Positions 22,580 to 30,811 of a stretch of 64,000 nucleotides of DNA are shown here, piece by piece. The notes below the pieces were generated by a model. The model was not told the DNA's origin, searched no databases, and was given only the letters and a program-made list of their open reading frames with translations. The stretch lies in NCBI GenBank assembly GCA_002842205.1, contig PHCI01000006.1, positions 91,364 through 155,363 on the forward strand, read 5' to 3'. Source of the DNA: Betaproteobacteria bacterium HGW-Betaproteobacteria-3. GTDB lineage: Bacteria; Pseudomonadota; Gammaproteobacteria; Burkholderiales; Burkholderiaceae_C. The translations under genes and the position numbers were made by a program. Every line of letters starts with the position of its first letter. Within the stretch, counting starts at the first letter, position 1.

Positions 22580-23284
22580 ATGGACCGTCGTGCCTTCATC
22601 GAATCGTGTTCGGCCGCAGCGACCTGCCTGAGCGCCGCCGCGGCCCTGCCGGTTTTTGCGGCGGATGCGCGCCCCCGCGCGTATGCGCGCGCTGTGCTGA
22701 CCGACGAGTTCGGCGATCCGCTCAAGGCGTCCAGCCTGAAGGCACGCGCCAATTACGTGTTTCATTACCCTTACGTGGCCACACCCGTGTTTTTGCTGAA
22801 CCTGGACACGCCAGTGCCACCCGCGCAACTGACGACCGAGGCCCGTGAATCCTACGTCTGGCCCGGCGGGGTGGGGGCGCGGCGCAATGTGGTGGCGTTC
22901 AGCGCGATCTGCGCGCACCAGCTGGTGTACCCCACGCCGCAGGTGAGCTTCATCAGTTTTCGGCGGAACCGGGCGCAAAAGGGCGTGCAGGACAACCTGA
23001 TTCACTGCTGCGCCGAACACAGCCAGTACGACCCGGCCAAAGGGGCCCAGGTGCTGGACGGACCGGCACCCCAGCCGCTGTGCGCCGTGCTGCTCGAACA
23101 CGACCCCAGGGCCGACACCCTGACGGCCTACGCCACCCTGGGCGGCGAATTGTTCGATGCGTTCTTCCGCAAGTACGAAATGAAGCTGAGCCTGGACGTG
23201 GGCCCCACGGCACGCCACCCCGTGGCGGGGCGTGCGCCCGTGCGCGAACTGGAAAAATTCTGCAAGAACCCGATTCAGTGCTGA
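22580..23284 (+). CDS. Exported Rieske-type 2Fe-2S protein
   Basis: A 234-residue protein. The N-terminus (MDRRAFIESCSAAATCLSAA, then ALPVFAADA) looks like a Tat signal, which fits export with a pre-folded iron-sulfur cluster. Rieske ligand boxes are C111-x-H113 (AICAHQL) and C144-x-x-H147 (CCAEHSQYDP), spaced by an unusually long insert. The enzyme partner is unknown; there is no oxygenase or cytochrome gene adjacent. It is divergent from the rhodanese gene (192 bases between starts). Confidence 0.8.
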   Translation: MDRRAFIESCSAAATCLSAAAALPVFAADARPRAYARAVLTDEFGDPLKASSLKARANYVFHYPYVATPVFLLNLDTPVPPAQLTTEARESYVWPGGVGARRNVVAFSAICAHQLVYPTPQVSFISFRRNRAQKGVQDNLIHCCAEHSQYDPAKGAQVLDGPAPQPLCAVLLEHDPRADTLTAYATLGGELFDAFFRKYEMKLSLDVGPTARHPVAGRAPVRELEKFCKNPIQC

Positions 23285-23299
23285 CGGGGTTCAATTTGA

Positions 23300-23375
23300 C
23301 ATTTTTTTGATGAAAAATGCCTTTAGCCCCCGTAAAATGGTCATAGTTTGCTCATATTAATATAGCAAACCGGGC
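23300..23375 (-). repeat. Dispersed repeat family A, copy 6 (intergenic, long)
   Basis: A T-rich lead and GATGAAAAATGCC are followed by TTTAGCCCCCGTAAAATGG, TCATAGTTTGCTCATATT and AATATAGCAAACC. This is the fullest reverse-orientation copy and serves here as the reference for what an unselected copy looks like. It contains TAG and TAA triplets in two of its frames. It lies between convergent Rieske and aminotransferase genes, and a small AGTTTGCT/ATAGCAAAC inverted pair at its end could fold. Confidence 0.92.
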
Positions 23376-23396
23376 GCTCAAAACCGGGCGCTCAAC

Positions 23397-24575
23397 CTAG
23401 AGCTTGGCCAGGCGGCCCAGTGCGGTGTTCAAGGTCTCGTCCTTCTTGGCAAAGCAAAAGCGGACGACTTTCTGGTCAAACCCGTTGCCGTAAAAGGCCG
23501 ACAACGGGATGGCCGCGACCCCGATTTCGCGCGTGAGCCACTGGCAAAAATCAGCTTCTGGCAGGTCGCGCTCTGGCACACCCAGGCCCGAAATGTCCAC
23601 GCACTGGAAATAGCTGCCTTCGCTGGGCAGCAGCTTGAACTTCGTCGCCGCCAGACCGGCCCGGAACAGGTCGCGCTTGCGGGCGTAGAAGGCGGGCAAA
23701 TCAAGGTAGGGCTTCGGGTCGGCCATGTAGCGGGCGATGCCCACCTGCATCGGTGTGTTGACGGTGAACACGTTGAACTGGTGTACCTTGCGGAACTCGG
23801 CCGTCATCGATGCCGGCGCGGCCACGGTGCCGATCTTCCAGCCGGTCACGTGGTAGGTCTTGCCGAAGCTGCTGACGATGAAGGCGCGCGCCGCCAGGCC
23901 GGGGTAGCGCGCGGCGCTGAGGTGCTCGTTGGGGGCGAACACCATGTGCTCGTACACCTCGTCGCTGATCAGCAGTACGTCGGTGGGGGCCAGCAGATCC
24001 TGCAGGCGCAGCATGTCGGTGTGGGACCAGATGGTGCCGCTGGGGTTGTGCGGGCTGTTGACCAGGATCGCGCGGGTGCGCGGCGACAGGGCCGCGGCAA
24101 TTCGGTCGAAGTCGGGCCGGAAAGTGCCCGGCGTGAGCGGCACGCGCACCACGGTGCCGCCCGCCAGCTCAATGTTGGGCACGTAGCTGTCATAGCAGGG
24201 CTCGAGCACGATGACTTCGTCGCCCGGGCGCACCACGGCCAGGATGGCGGTGATGATGGCCTGCGTGGCGCCGGCGGTGACGGTGATCTCGCTCACCGGG
24301 TCGTATTGGCGCCCGTACAGCGTCGCGATCTTGGCCGCCTGGGCCTCGCGCAGCACCGGCACGCCAGTCATGGGCGGATACTGGTTCAGGCCTTCGGTCA
24401 TCGCGTCGGTGACGGCCTGCACCAGCTTCGGGTCGCAGGCAAAGTCCGGAAACCCCTGGCCCAGGTTGACCGCGCCGGTTTCCGTGGCCAGCGCCGACAT
24501 CACGGTGAAGATGGTCGTGCCCACGGCGGGCAGCTTGGTTTGCAGGGTGGGGGTGTGTTCGACGATCAGGCTCAT
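23397..24575 (-). CDS. PLP-dependent aminotransferase (methionine/kynurenine type, YbdL-like)
   Basis: A 392-residue fold-type I aminotransferase. Key parts are NLGQGFPDFACDP (substrate loop), NSPHNPSG at 173-180, SDEVYEH with D205, and the Schiff-base lysine K239 in SSFGKT. The overall pattern resembles YbdL/kynurenine aminotransferases, which accept methionine or aromatic amino acids. The ATG at 24575 is chosen over a start 51 bases upstream that would overlap cysB. It lies 40 bases downstream of cysB on the same strand, so it may be co-transcribed and tied to sulfur metabolism (inference). Confidence 0.85.
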   Translation of the reverse strand: MSLIVEHTPTLQTKLPAVGTTIFTVMSALATETGAVNLGQGFPDFACDPKLVQAVTDAMTEGLNQYPPMTGVPVLREAQAAKIATLYGRQYDPVSEITVTAGATQAIITAILAVVRPGDEVIVLEPCYDSYVPNIELAGGTVVRVPLTPGTFRPDFDRIAAALSPRTRAILVNSPHNPSGTIWSHTDMLRLQDLLAPTDVLLISDEVYEHMVFAPNEHLSAARYPGLAARAFIVSSFGKTYHVTGWKIGTVAAPASMTAEFRKVHQFNVFTVNTPMQVGIARYMADPKPYLDLPAFYARKRDLFRAGLAATKFKLLPSEGSYFQCVDISGLGVPERDLPEADFCQWLTREIGVAAIPLSAFYGNGFDQKVVRFCFAKKDETLNTALGRLAKL

Positions 24576-24615
24576 GGTGGGGGTGATTCGGTTTCGTTCA
24601 GGCGGCCGCAGGCGG

Positions 24616-25560
24616 CTACAGCTCATAGTCGGTCGACTGCCCGGCCAACGCTCTGGCGATCAGGTTGCGGTCGAGGCGTTCGTTCAGCAATTCGGCGAAT
24701 TTCAGCACAAAATTGCGCAGGTAGGCGCTGCGCTTGAAGGCCACGCGCGCCACATTCTGGCCAAACAGGTAGCCGCCAGGCCGCACCACAAGGTCGGCGT
24801 TGGTGCCATCTTCGCGCACCGCCATCTCGGCCACGATGCCGATCCCCAGGCCCAGGCGCACATAGGTCTTGATGACGTCGGAATCGATGGCCTCCAGTGC
24901 AATGCGGGGCGTCAGGCTCTTGTGCGCAAACGCGGTGTCGATCTTGGTGCGGCCGGTGAACGAGGGGTGGTAGGTGATGATCGGCTCGGCTGCGAGGTCT
25001 TCCAGCGTCAGCCGTTCCTTCCTGGCCAGGGGGTGCCCCACGGGCAACACCACCATGTGCTGCCATTCATAGCAGGGCAGGGTCACGAGGTCGGCATAGT
25101 CCGACAGCGACTCGGTGGCGATGCCGATCTCGGCCACCTCGTCGAGCACCATGCGCGCCACCTGGTCGGGCGAGCCCTGGTGCAAGCTCACGTTGACCTT
25201 GGGGTAGGCCTCGCGCAGCTTCGCCACTGGCACGGGCAATACATAGCGCGCCTGGGTGTGCGTGGTGGCGATGGACAGCGTGCCGCTGTCCTGCGCGCTG
25301 AACTGTTCACCAATGCGTTTGAGGTTGCCGACCTCGCGCATGATGAGTTCGATGCTCTTGAGCACGTGCTGCCCGGGCTCGGTGATGCGTTTGAGGCGCT
25401 TGCCGTGGCGCGCGAAGATCTCCACTCCCAACTCCTCCTCCAGCTCAATGATGGCTTTGGAGACCCCGGGTTGCGAGGTATGGAGGGCCTTGGCGGCCTC
25501 CGTGAGGTTCAGGTTGCGGCGCGCGGCTTCCTGAACAAAGCGAAACTGGTGCAGGTTCAT
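24616..25560 (-). CDS. cysB: CysB-family LysR transcriptional regulator
   Basis: A 314-residue LysR regulator. The helix-turn-helix is at 18-40 (LTEAAKALHTSQPGVSKAII), with the CysB-type linker EIFARHGKRLKRITEPGQHV and effector domain (TIATTHTQARYVLP-like segment). CysB/Cbl proteins control sulfate and sulfonate assimilation in response to N-acetylserine or APS. No clear Shine-Dalgarno precedes the ATG; instead a 34-bp palindrome overlaps the start codon (25559-25592), suggesting tight self-control. It is downstream of cbiX (46 bases) on the same strand. Confidence 0.92.
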   Translation of the reverse strand: MNLHQFRFVQEAARRNLNLTEAAKALHTSQPGVSKAIIELEEELGVEIFARHGKRLKRITEPGQHVLKSIELIMREVGNLKRIGEQFSAQDSGTLSIATTHTQARYVLPVPVAKLREAYPKVNVSLHQGSPDQVARMVLDEVAEIGIATESLSDYADLVTLPCYEWQHMVVLPVGHPLARKERLTLEDLAAEPIITYHPSFTGRTKIDTAFAHKSLTPRIALEAIDSDVIKTYVRLGLGIGIVAEMAVREDGTNADLVVRPGGYLFGQNVARVAFKRSAYLRNFVLKFAELLNERLDRNLIARALAGQSTDYEL

Positions 25561-25592
25561 ATCGAAATTCTACTGAATTCAGAATTCGATAT
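25559..25592. promoter_or_regulatory. Palindrome over the cysB start codon, likely autoregulatory operator
   Basis: ATATCGAAATTCT (25559-25571) and AGAATTCGATAT (25581-25592) form an imperfect inverted repeat around CTGAATTC. It is much more A+T-rich than its surroundings and includes the cysB ATG (complement of 25558-25560). LysR regulators commonly repress their own genes from such sites. Confidence 0.55.
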
Positions 25593-25606
25593 TTCCAGCG
25601 TGTCTA

Positions 25607-25999
25607 TCAAGAGGGGGAAGAGGGGGTGGACGCCGTGAGCGGGGCCAGCGCAATTTGCGCCAACTGGTCGATCAGGCGGGGGTCTTCGCCCACCGTGGGG
25701 GCCAGGGTGAAGCCGACTCCGGGGTGCGTGGCACGCAGTTGGGCCAGCAGCACCGGCAGGTCTTCACGGGCATGCTTGCCGACGCCCAGAAACATGGGAA
25801 TCACCGCGATGGTCGTGGCCCCCTGTGCGGCCAGCGTGGCGGCCGCAGCGGGAAGATCGGGCTGGGTCAGCTCAAGGTAGGCGCTGCAGACCCGCACGCC
25901 CGGCGCGCGTTCGGCAATGCGTGCGGCCACCGCCTCAACCGGGCGGCGCCAGAGCGGATCGCGCGAGCCATGCGCAAAGAGAATGATGGCGTGGGACAT
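25607..25999 (-). CDS. cbiX: CbiX-type sirohydrochlorin ferrochelatase/cobaltochelatase
   Basis: A 130-residue single-domain chelatase of the CbiX-small type. The N-terminal ILFAHGSRD carries the catalytic His10, and the later FLGVGKHAREDLPVLL contains the second His. It inserts iron (siroheme) or cobalt into sirohydrochlorin. Placement just before cysB supports the siroheme role for sulfite reductase (inference). Start ATG 25999 lies 5 bases after the lptG stop, so it is probably coupled to the lptFG transcript. Confidence 0.9.
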   Translation of the reverse strand: MSHAIILFAHGSRDPLWRRPVEAVAARIAERAPGVRVCSAYLELTQPDLPAAAATLAAQGATTIAVIPMFLGVGKHAREDLPVLLAQLRATHPGVGFTLAPTVGEDPRLIDQLAQIALAPLTASTPSSPS

Positions 26000-26004
26000 G
26001 GGCG

Positions 26005-27111
26005 CTACCTTCGCAAGACCAGCCAGCCAAATGCGCCCAGGGAGATCACCGAATAGATCAATGCCGGTGCGGCACCGGTGATCCATGGCGGCCAGTCGCG
26101 CAACGTGCCGACGAAACCAAACATGTTGTTCAGCAGGTAGAAGCTGATGCCGATCATCACGCCGCCGAAGACATAGGTGGTGATGCCCCCTGAACGGAAG
26201 TGAAGGTAGGCGAACGGCAGCGCCAGCACCACCATCACCAGGCAGCTCAGCGGGTAGAACACCTTGCGCCAGAACTCGACCTCATAGCGCTGGGCCGACT
26301 GCCCGTTGGCATTGAGGTGACGGATGTACTGGAACAGATCGAGCGTCTTCATGCGGTCGGGCTGCAACAGGGCGACCGAAACCATCTCGGCGGAAATCTC
26401 GGTCGGCCAGCGAAAACTGGGCATATGAATGCGATCCACCTTGGGGGCATCGCCCACACTCATGAATTCGCTGCGATGAACGTCTTCCAGCCACCAGGCG
26501 TCGTCCTTGCCAAAACGGCCGCGGCTGGACTCGGTCATGGACACGAGAAAACCACGGCCGTCAAACTCGAAGATCCGCACGCCGCGCATGTCGCCTTCAG
26601 CAGTGATGGCGGCGACGTTGGCGGCATAGGACGTGTACTGTTGCCGCTCCTTGAGCCATGCGCCCGTTTGCCCGACCATGATGCGACCCTGGTAACGGGC
26701 CTTGAGCAGCTGCGCGGTGCGGTCGGCCAGCGGCGAGGCGTAGTCACCCACCGCAAAAGTCAGCAGCACGAACCCTGCGCCCAGCACCAGCAGGGTGCGC
26801 AAGGCCCGCCATGGGCCCAGCCCACTGGTGCGCAAGATCGTGTATTCCGAGCTTTGCGCCAACCGGGCCATGACAAAAATGGTGCCGATCAGTACCGCGA
26901 TGGGCATCAGATCGTAGAGGTGGCTGGGGATCAGGAGCACCACATACAACAGCGCGTGGCGCAATTGGTAACCGTCGCCCACCATGCCCCGGCCAATAGA
27001 CTGCAGTTCATCGACGAAGTCAAAAAAGAACAACAGCGCCAGAAAGCCCAATGCAACAAACGCAATGGCCGAAATCACCTCGTTGTAGATCAGGCGGCGA
27101 ATGGTTTTCAT
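26005..27111 (-). CDS. lptG: LPS export ABC transporter permease LptG
   Basis: A 368-residue inner-membrane permease with six helices and a large periplasmic domain between helices 3 and 4 (about 125-275). Family features are the N-terminal TIRRLIYNEVISAIAFVALG and YDLMPIAVLIGTIFVMARLA. With LptF and the LptB ATPase it extracts lipopolysaccharide from the inner membrane. The start ATG at 27111 overlaps the lptF stop by 4 bases (ATGA). Confidence 0.95.
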   Translation of the reverse strand: MKTIRRLIYNEVISAIAFVALGFLALLFFFDFVDELQSIGRGMVGDGYQLRHALLYVVLLIPSHLYDLMPIAVLIGTIFVMARLAQSSEYTILRTSGLGPWRALRTLLVLGAGFVLLTFAVGDYASPLADRTAQLLKARYQGRIMVGQTGAWLKERQQYTSYAANVAAITAEGDMRGVRIFEFDGRGFLVSMTESSRGRFGKDDAWWLEDVHRSEFMSVGDAPKVDRIHMPSFRWPTEISAEMVSVALLQPDRMKTLDLFQYIRHLNANGQSAQRYEVEFWRKVFYPLSCLVMVVLALPFAYLHFRSGGITTYVFGGVMIGISFYLLNNMFGFVGTLRDWPPWITGAAPALIYSVISLGAFGWLVLRR

Positions 27112-28202
27112 GCGCGCACCTTCCTGGGGCGGCGCCACCCCGGCACGGCCCAGTTGCCGTTGCGCTTGACCAGCCAGAGCAGGCTCAGGACCATCACGCC
27201 CGTATGAAGTGCAATGACATAGCCCAGAAACGGAAACCGGCCATTGGCGATCCAGTTTTGCCCCAGGTTGATCAGGTTGTAGTAAACGACAAAGGCAAAC
27301 AGCGAGAACACAAAGCTTCCGCTGCGTCCGCCACGGGGGTTGGCGCCCGCCAGCGCAATCGCCAGTGTGACGAAATTGATGGCCGCCAGGGCCAGGCCGA
27401 TGCGCCAGGAAAGCTCGCCCAGATGCAGGCGGGTTGGCTCCATCAGCAGCGTCAGCGTGGATTTTGCACGGGTCTGGGGCTCCTGTGCGGCCTGAACGGT
27501 TTCACCCACCACGACGCCGTACTCCTCGAATTCACTGAGTTTCAGGGTTGAATCGGTGGCGTTACTCTCAAGCCGCTGACCGTTCTCCAGCAACAGGATC
27601 CGGGCATCCCCCACCTCCGAGATTCGGCCCTTGCGTGCAGACGTGACGGACTTTCGATCCTTGTCCGTCGATGAGATGAACACGTTGGTGCCGGACTTGC
27701 TGTCCGGGCTTTCCTTGTCGATGAAAAAAACGCGATTGCCGCGCGATGACTCCTGAAACTGGCCGGGCGTTACCCGCTCCAGGTCTCCGCGGCGTTCATA
27801 CCGGTCACGCAGGTCGCGAACCTGCTGGTTGGACCATGGCCAAACCAGCAGCGACATCACGGCCACCGTCAGGAGGATCGGCCAGGCGAAGTGGAACAAC
27901 GGACCCAGAAAACCGGCCAGACCGCGCCCTGCCGTGAACCAGATCACCATTTCACTGTCGCGGTACATGCGCGTGAGCGATCCGACGAGCGAAATGAACA
28001 GGCTCAAGGTCAGGATGGCTGGCAAGAAGCCCAGCACGGTATACCCCAGCACCATCAGGATTTCCGAGGGGTTCACGGCCCCTCGCGACGCCTGACCCAG
28101 CGTGCGCACCAGCATCAGGGTCATCACCACGGTCACGAGGACCACCAGCGTGGCGCCGAAACTGCGGGCCAGTTCCCTGCGAATGGAGGAATGGAATAAC
28201 AT
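27108..28202 (-). CDS. lptF: LPS export ABC transporter permease LptF
   Basis: A 364-residue permease, the partner of LptG. The start MLFHSSIRRELARSF, the helix LRTLGQASRGAVNPSEIL, and the periplasmic jelly-roll domain (about 130-270, containing NRVFFIDKESP) are typical. It lies head-to-head with pepA, with 23 bases between the two start codons, so the divergent promoters must overlap or lie within the coding regions. This lptF/pepA arrangement is widely conserved in Proteobacteria. Confidence 0.95.
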   Translation of the reverse strand: MLFHSSIRRELARSFGATLVVLVTVVMTLMLVRTLGQASRGAVNPSEILMVLGYTVLGFLPAILTLSLFISLVGSLTRMYRDSEMVIWFTAGRGLAGFLGPLFHFAWPILLTVAVMSLLVWPWSNQQVRDLRDRYERRGDLERVTPGQFQESSRGNRVFFIDKESPDSKSGTNVFISSTDKDRKSVTSARKGRISEVGDARILLLENGQRLESNATDSTLKLSEFEEYGVVVGETVQAAQEPQTRAKSTLTLLMEPTRLHLGELSWRIGLALAAINFVTLAIALAGANPRGGRSGSFVFSLFAFVVYYNLINLGQNWIANGRFPFLGYVIALHTGVMVLSLLWLVKRNGNWAVPGWRRPRKVRA

Positions 28203-28225
28203 TGGTTCGAAGGAAAACCGCGATT

Positions 28226-29749
28226 ATGAACTTTGAACTCAAGTCTCTCGAACTGGCCAAGGCCGATCATGAGCGCTGCGACGCGCTCATTGTCCTGGTG
28301 CCTGACGCCGGTGGGCACAAGACCCGCCCCGGGACGGGGGTGCTCGAGCGCCTGCTGGCCGAATCGCTGACGGCCGGCGATCTGGAGACCAAGGCGGGCA
28401 AGCTGCTGTCACTGTACCGGCACCCCGGTGTTGCGGCCACCCGCGTGGTGCTGGCAGGGGCGGGCGATGCCTCGGCCCGGCAGATCCGCGCAGCGGTCGG
28501 GGCTGCGGTCAGCGCACTCAAGGGCAGCAACGTCAAACGCCTGTGCCTGTGTTTTGCTTTCACACCCACCGAAGCTTCCGTGCAGGCGGCGGTGAAGGCC
28601 ATTGCAGACGCCAGCTACATCTACACCACCACAAAGTCAAAACCCGAAGGCCGAAAACTGCAGAAAGTTCTGGTGGGCGTACCGGATGCCGGCGCCATGG
28701 ACCAAGCCCTGGTGCGCAGCGCGGCAGCCGTGGCAGGCATTGAGTTGGCCAAGGAGTGGGCAAACCGCCCGGCCAATCACGCCACTCCGGCCATGCTGGC
28801 CGATGCGGCGCGGGCGCTCGGCAAATTGCCCAGGATCCGCTGCGAAATCCTCGGTCCGCGCGAAGTGACCAAACTCGGCATGGGGGCATTTCTGGCCGTT
28901 GCCAAGGGCTCGGAAGAGCCCCTGCGGTTCATTGTGTTGCATTACGACGGCGCTTCGCGCGCCGCAGCGCCGGTGGTGCTGATCGGCAAGGGCATCACGT
29001 TTGACACGGGCGGAATCTCCATCAAGCCGGCGCCCGAAATGGACGAAATGAAGTTCGACATGTGTGGTGCCGCCAGTGTCCTGGGCGTGTTCCGCGCGCT
29101 GGCCGATCTCAAGCCCGCCATCAACGTGGTGGGGCTCATTCCGGCGTGCGAAAACCTGCCCGACGGGCGGGCCATCAAACCGGGCGATGTGGTGACCAGC
29201 CTGTCGGGCCAGACCATTGAAATTCTCAACACCGACGCCGAGGGTCGCCTGGTGCTGTGCGACGCGCTGACCTATGCCGAGCGCTTCAAGCCGCGGGCAG
29301 TTGTCGATATCGCCACCCTGACGGGGGCCTGCGTCATTGCGCTTGGGGGCGTGCGCAGCGGCATGTTCGCCTCCGACGACGATCTGGCCGATGACCTGTC
29401 GGCCGCCGGCGAATCGTCGCTGGACCTGTGCTGGCGCATGCCACTGGACGACGAATACGCCGAAGGCCTCAAAACCCATTTTGCCGATGTGGCCAACGTG
29501 GCCGGCCGAGCCGGCGGCGCGGTCACCGCCGCCAAGTTTTTGCAGCGCTTTTCGGCCAAATTTGCATGGGCGCACCTGGACATTGCGGGGACCGCCTGGA
29601 AAAGCGGCGCGGCAAAAGGCGCGACGGGTCGGCCAGTCGGCCTGCTTCTGGATTACTTGCAGGCGCAGGCCCGCAAGACGATGCCGGTGGTTCCGAAAAA
29701 GGCACCCCGTGCGGCAGCTGTGCGCAAGACCGTGCGCAAGGCTGCCTGA
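28226..29749 (+). CDS. pepA: Leucyl aminopeptidase PepA
   Basis: A 507-residue M17 metallopeptidase from the ATG at 28226 (preceded by AAGGAAAA). The catalytic core has Lys255 in GKGITFDTGG and the signature NTDAEGRL at 335-342, with the metal ligands usual for the family. It releases N-terminal amino acids from peptides and in some bacteria also binds DNA. An Ala/Lys/Arg-rich C-terminal tail (PKKAPRAAAVRKTVRKAA) is an addition compared with E. coli PepA. holC follows. Confidence 0.95.
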   Translation: MNFELKSLELAKADHERCDALIVLVPDAGGHKTRPGTGVLERLLAESLTAGDLETKAGKLLSLYRHPGVAATRVVLAGAGDASARQIRAAVGAAVSALKGSNVKRLCLCFAFTPTEASVQAAVKAIADASYIYTTTKSKPEGRKLQKVLVGVPDAGAMDQALVRSAAAVAGIELAKEWANRPANHATPAMLADAARALGKLPRIRCEILGPREVTKLGMGAFLAVAKGSEEPLRFIVLHYDGASRAAAPVVLIGKGITFDTGGISIKPAPEMDEMKFDMCGAASVLGVFRALADLKPAINVVGLIPACENLPDGRAIKPGDVVTSLSGQTIEILNTDAEGRLVLCDALTYAERFKPRAVVDIATLTGACVIALGGVRSGMFASDDDLADDLSAAGESSLDLCWRMPLDDEYAEGLKTHFADVANVAGRAGGAVTAAKFLQRFSAKFAWAHLDIAGTAWKSGAAKGATGRPVGLLLDYLQAQARKTMPVVPKKAPRAAAVRKTVRKAA

Positions 29750-29808
29750 GCACCCGAAACCGAACCCGATAACTGGATGACCACCCGCGATGGTTTCGGG
29801 CCCTGGGA

Positions 29809-30243
29809 ATGACCGAAATTGCCTTTCATTTCAACACCAGCGACAAGCTCGCGTACACGTGCCGGCTGCTTCGCAAGGCGGTCGCGAGCGGCGCCCGGGT
29901 GGTGGTCACCGCCGAGTCGCCGACCTTGCAGCAACTCGACGCCGCTTTGTGGACCTTCAGCGCCCTCGACTTTTTGCCGCATTGTGCGGCGCAGGCGACC
30001 CCCGAGGTGCTGGCCCGTTCGCCCATCGTGCTGACCGAAGTGCCCGCCGATGCGCCACATCAGCAGGTGCTCGTCAATCTGTCTGACCACCTGCCGGACG
30101 GCTTTGAGCGGTTCGAGCGCCTGATCGAGGTGGTGTCGGGTGATGCCGCCGACCGGCAGGCCGCACGGCAACGCTGGAAACACTATGCGGACCGTGGCTA
30201 TGCCATCGTCCGCCATGACGTTATGCAAAAAGAGAGCGCGTGA
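29809..30243 (+). CDS. holC: DNA polymerase III chi subunit
   Basis: A 144-residue HolC. The N-terminal IAFHFNTSDKLAYTCRLLRK and the later VLVNLSDHLPDGFERFERLI are family signatures. Chi links the clamp loader to single-strand-binding protein. It follows pepA by 59 bases, the order found in many Proteobacteria. Its stop codon overlaps the start of the next gene by one base (TGATG). Confidence 0.92.
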   Translation: MTEIAFHFNTSDKLAYTCRLLRKAVASGARVVVTAESPTLQQLDAALWTFSALDFLPHCAAQATPEVLARSPIVLTEVPADAPHQQVLVNLSDHLPDGFERFERLIEVVSGDAADRQAARQRWKHYADRGYAIVRHDVMQKESA

Positions 30244-30614
30244 TGACCCTGCCTGGCCGTGTTCCCCCCCGTTTTGTTCCGACCTTGACCGAAGTGGTCC
30301 AGATCGCCGCGCCACCGGCAGACTCGCCACCCCGGTTGCCAGAGAACCCGCCGCCGGATCCGGTTGCCGCCCCGGACACCACGGTGAGCGGGGGCGGTGC
30401 GCCAAATGAAATCGACATTCATCGGATCATGCAGCGTGTGGACCTCTCGTTGGAAGCCCGGTTGCGTGCCGCGGTCCTGCGCGTGGTTTCCGAACAGGTT
30501 GAGGCCATGGGCCCCCAGTTGCGCGATGAGATCGAGCTGGCCGTGCGCGACGCCGTCTCGCAGGCCGTTGCCGAAGAGCTGGCGGTCAGCCGCACGAACA
30601 ACCCCGCCACGTGA
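30243..30614 (+). CDS. Small holC-linked protein (possibly DUF2486-like)
   Basis: A 123-residue protein translationally coupled to holC (TGATG overlap). The first half is proline-rich (PRLPENPPPDPVAAP) and the second half is a charged amphipathic helix region (IDIHRIMQRVDLSLEARLRA and onward). The opening VPTLTEVVQI and the helical C-terminus resemble the DUF2486 proteins found next to holC in Burkholderiales; this match is from memory and tentative. No catalytic motif. Possibly a replication or polymerase accessory (inference from coupling only). Confidence 0.55.
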   Translation: MTLPGRVPPRFVPTLTEVVQIAAPPADSPPRLPENPPPDPVAAPDTTVSGGGAPNEIDIHRIMQRVDLSLEARLRAAVLRVVSEQVEAMGPQLRDEIELAVRDAVSQAVAEELAVSRTNNPAT

Positions 30615-30811
30615 CCGCCATGCCACTGCTTTTCGGGGGGAATCCAGTGGCGACAGGCCTGGCCCCATTAGGCGTCCTTTCCACAGGGTAAACCCCCTTA
30701 TGTCGAGACACCTAGCGTGTTCCCTATGGCTCAGGTCCGGAAATTGCGATATGTTCGCCGCCGTTGAGCCATAAATTCAAATCTCAACCTTTTTAATACT
30801 CTGGAGGTTTT

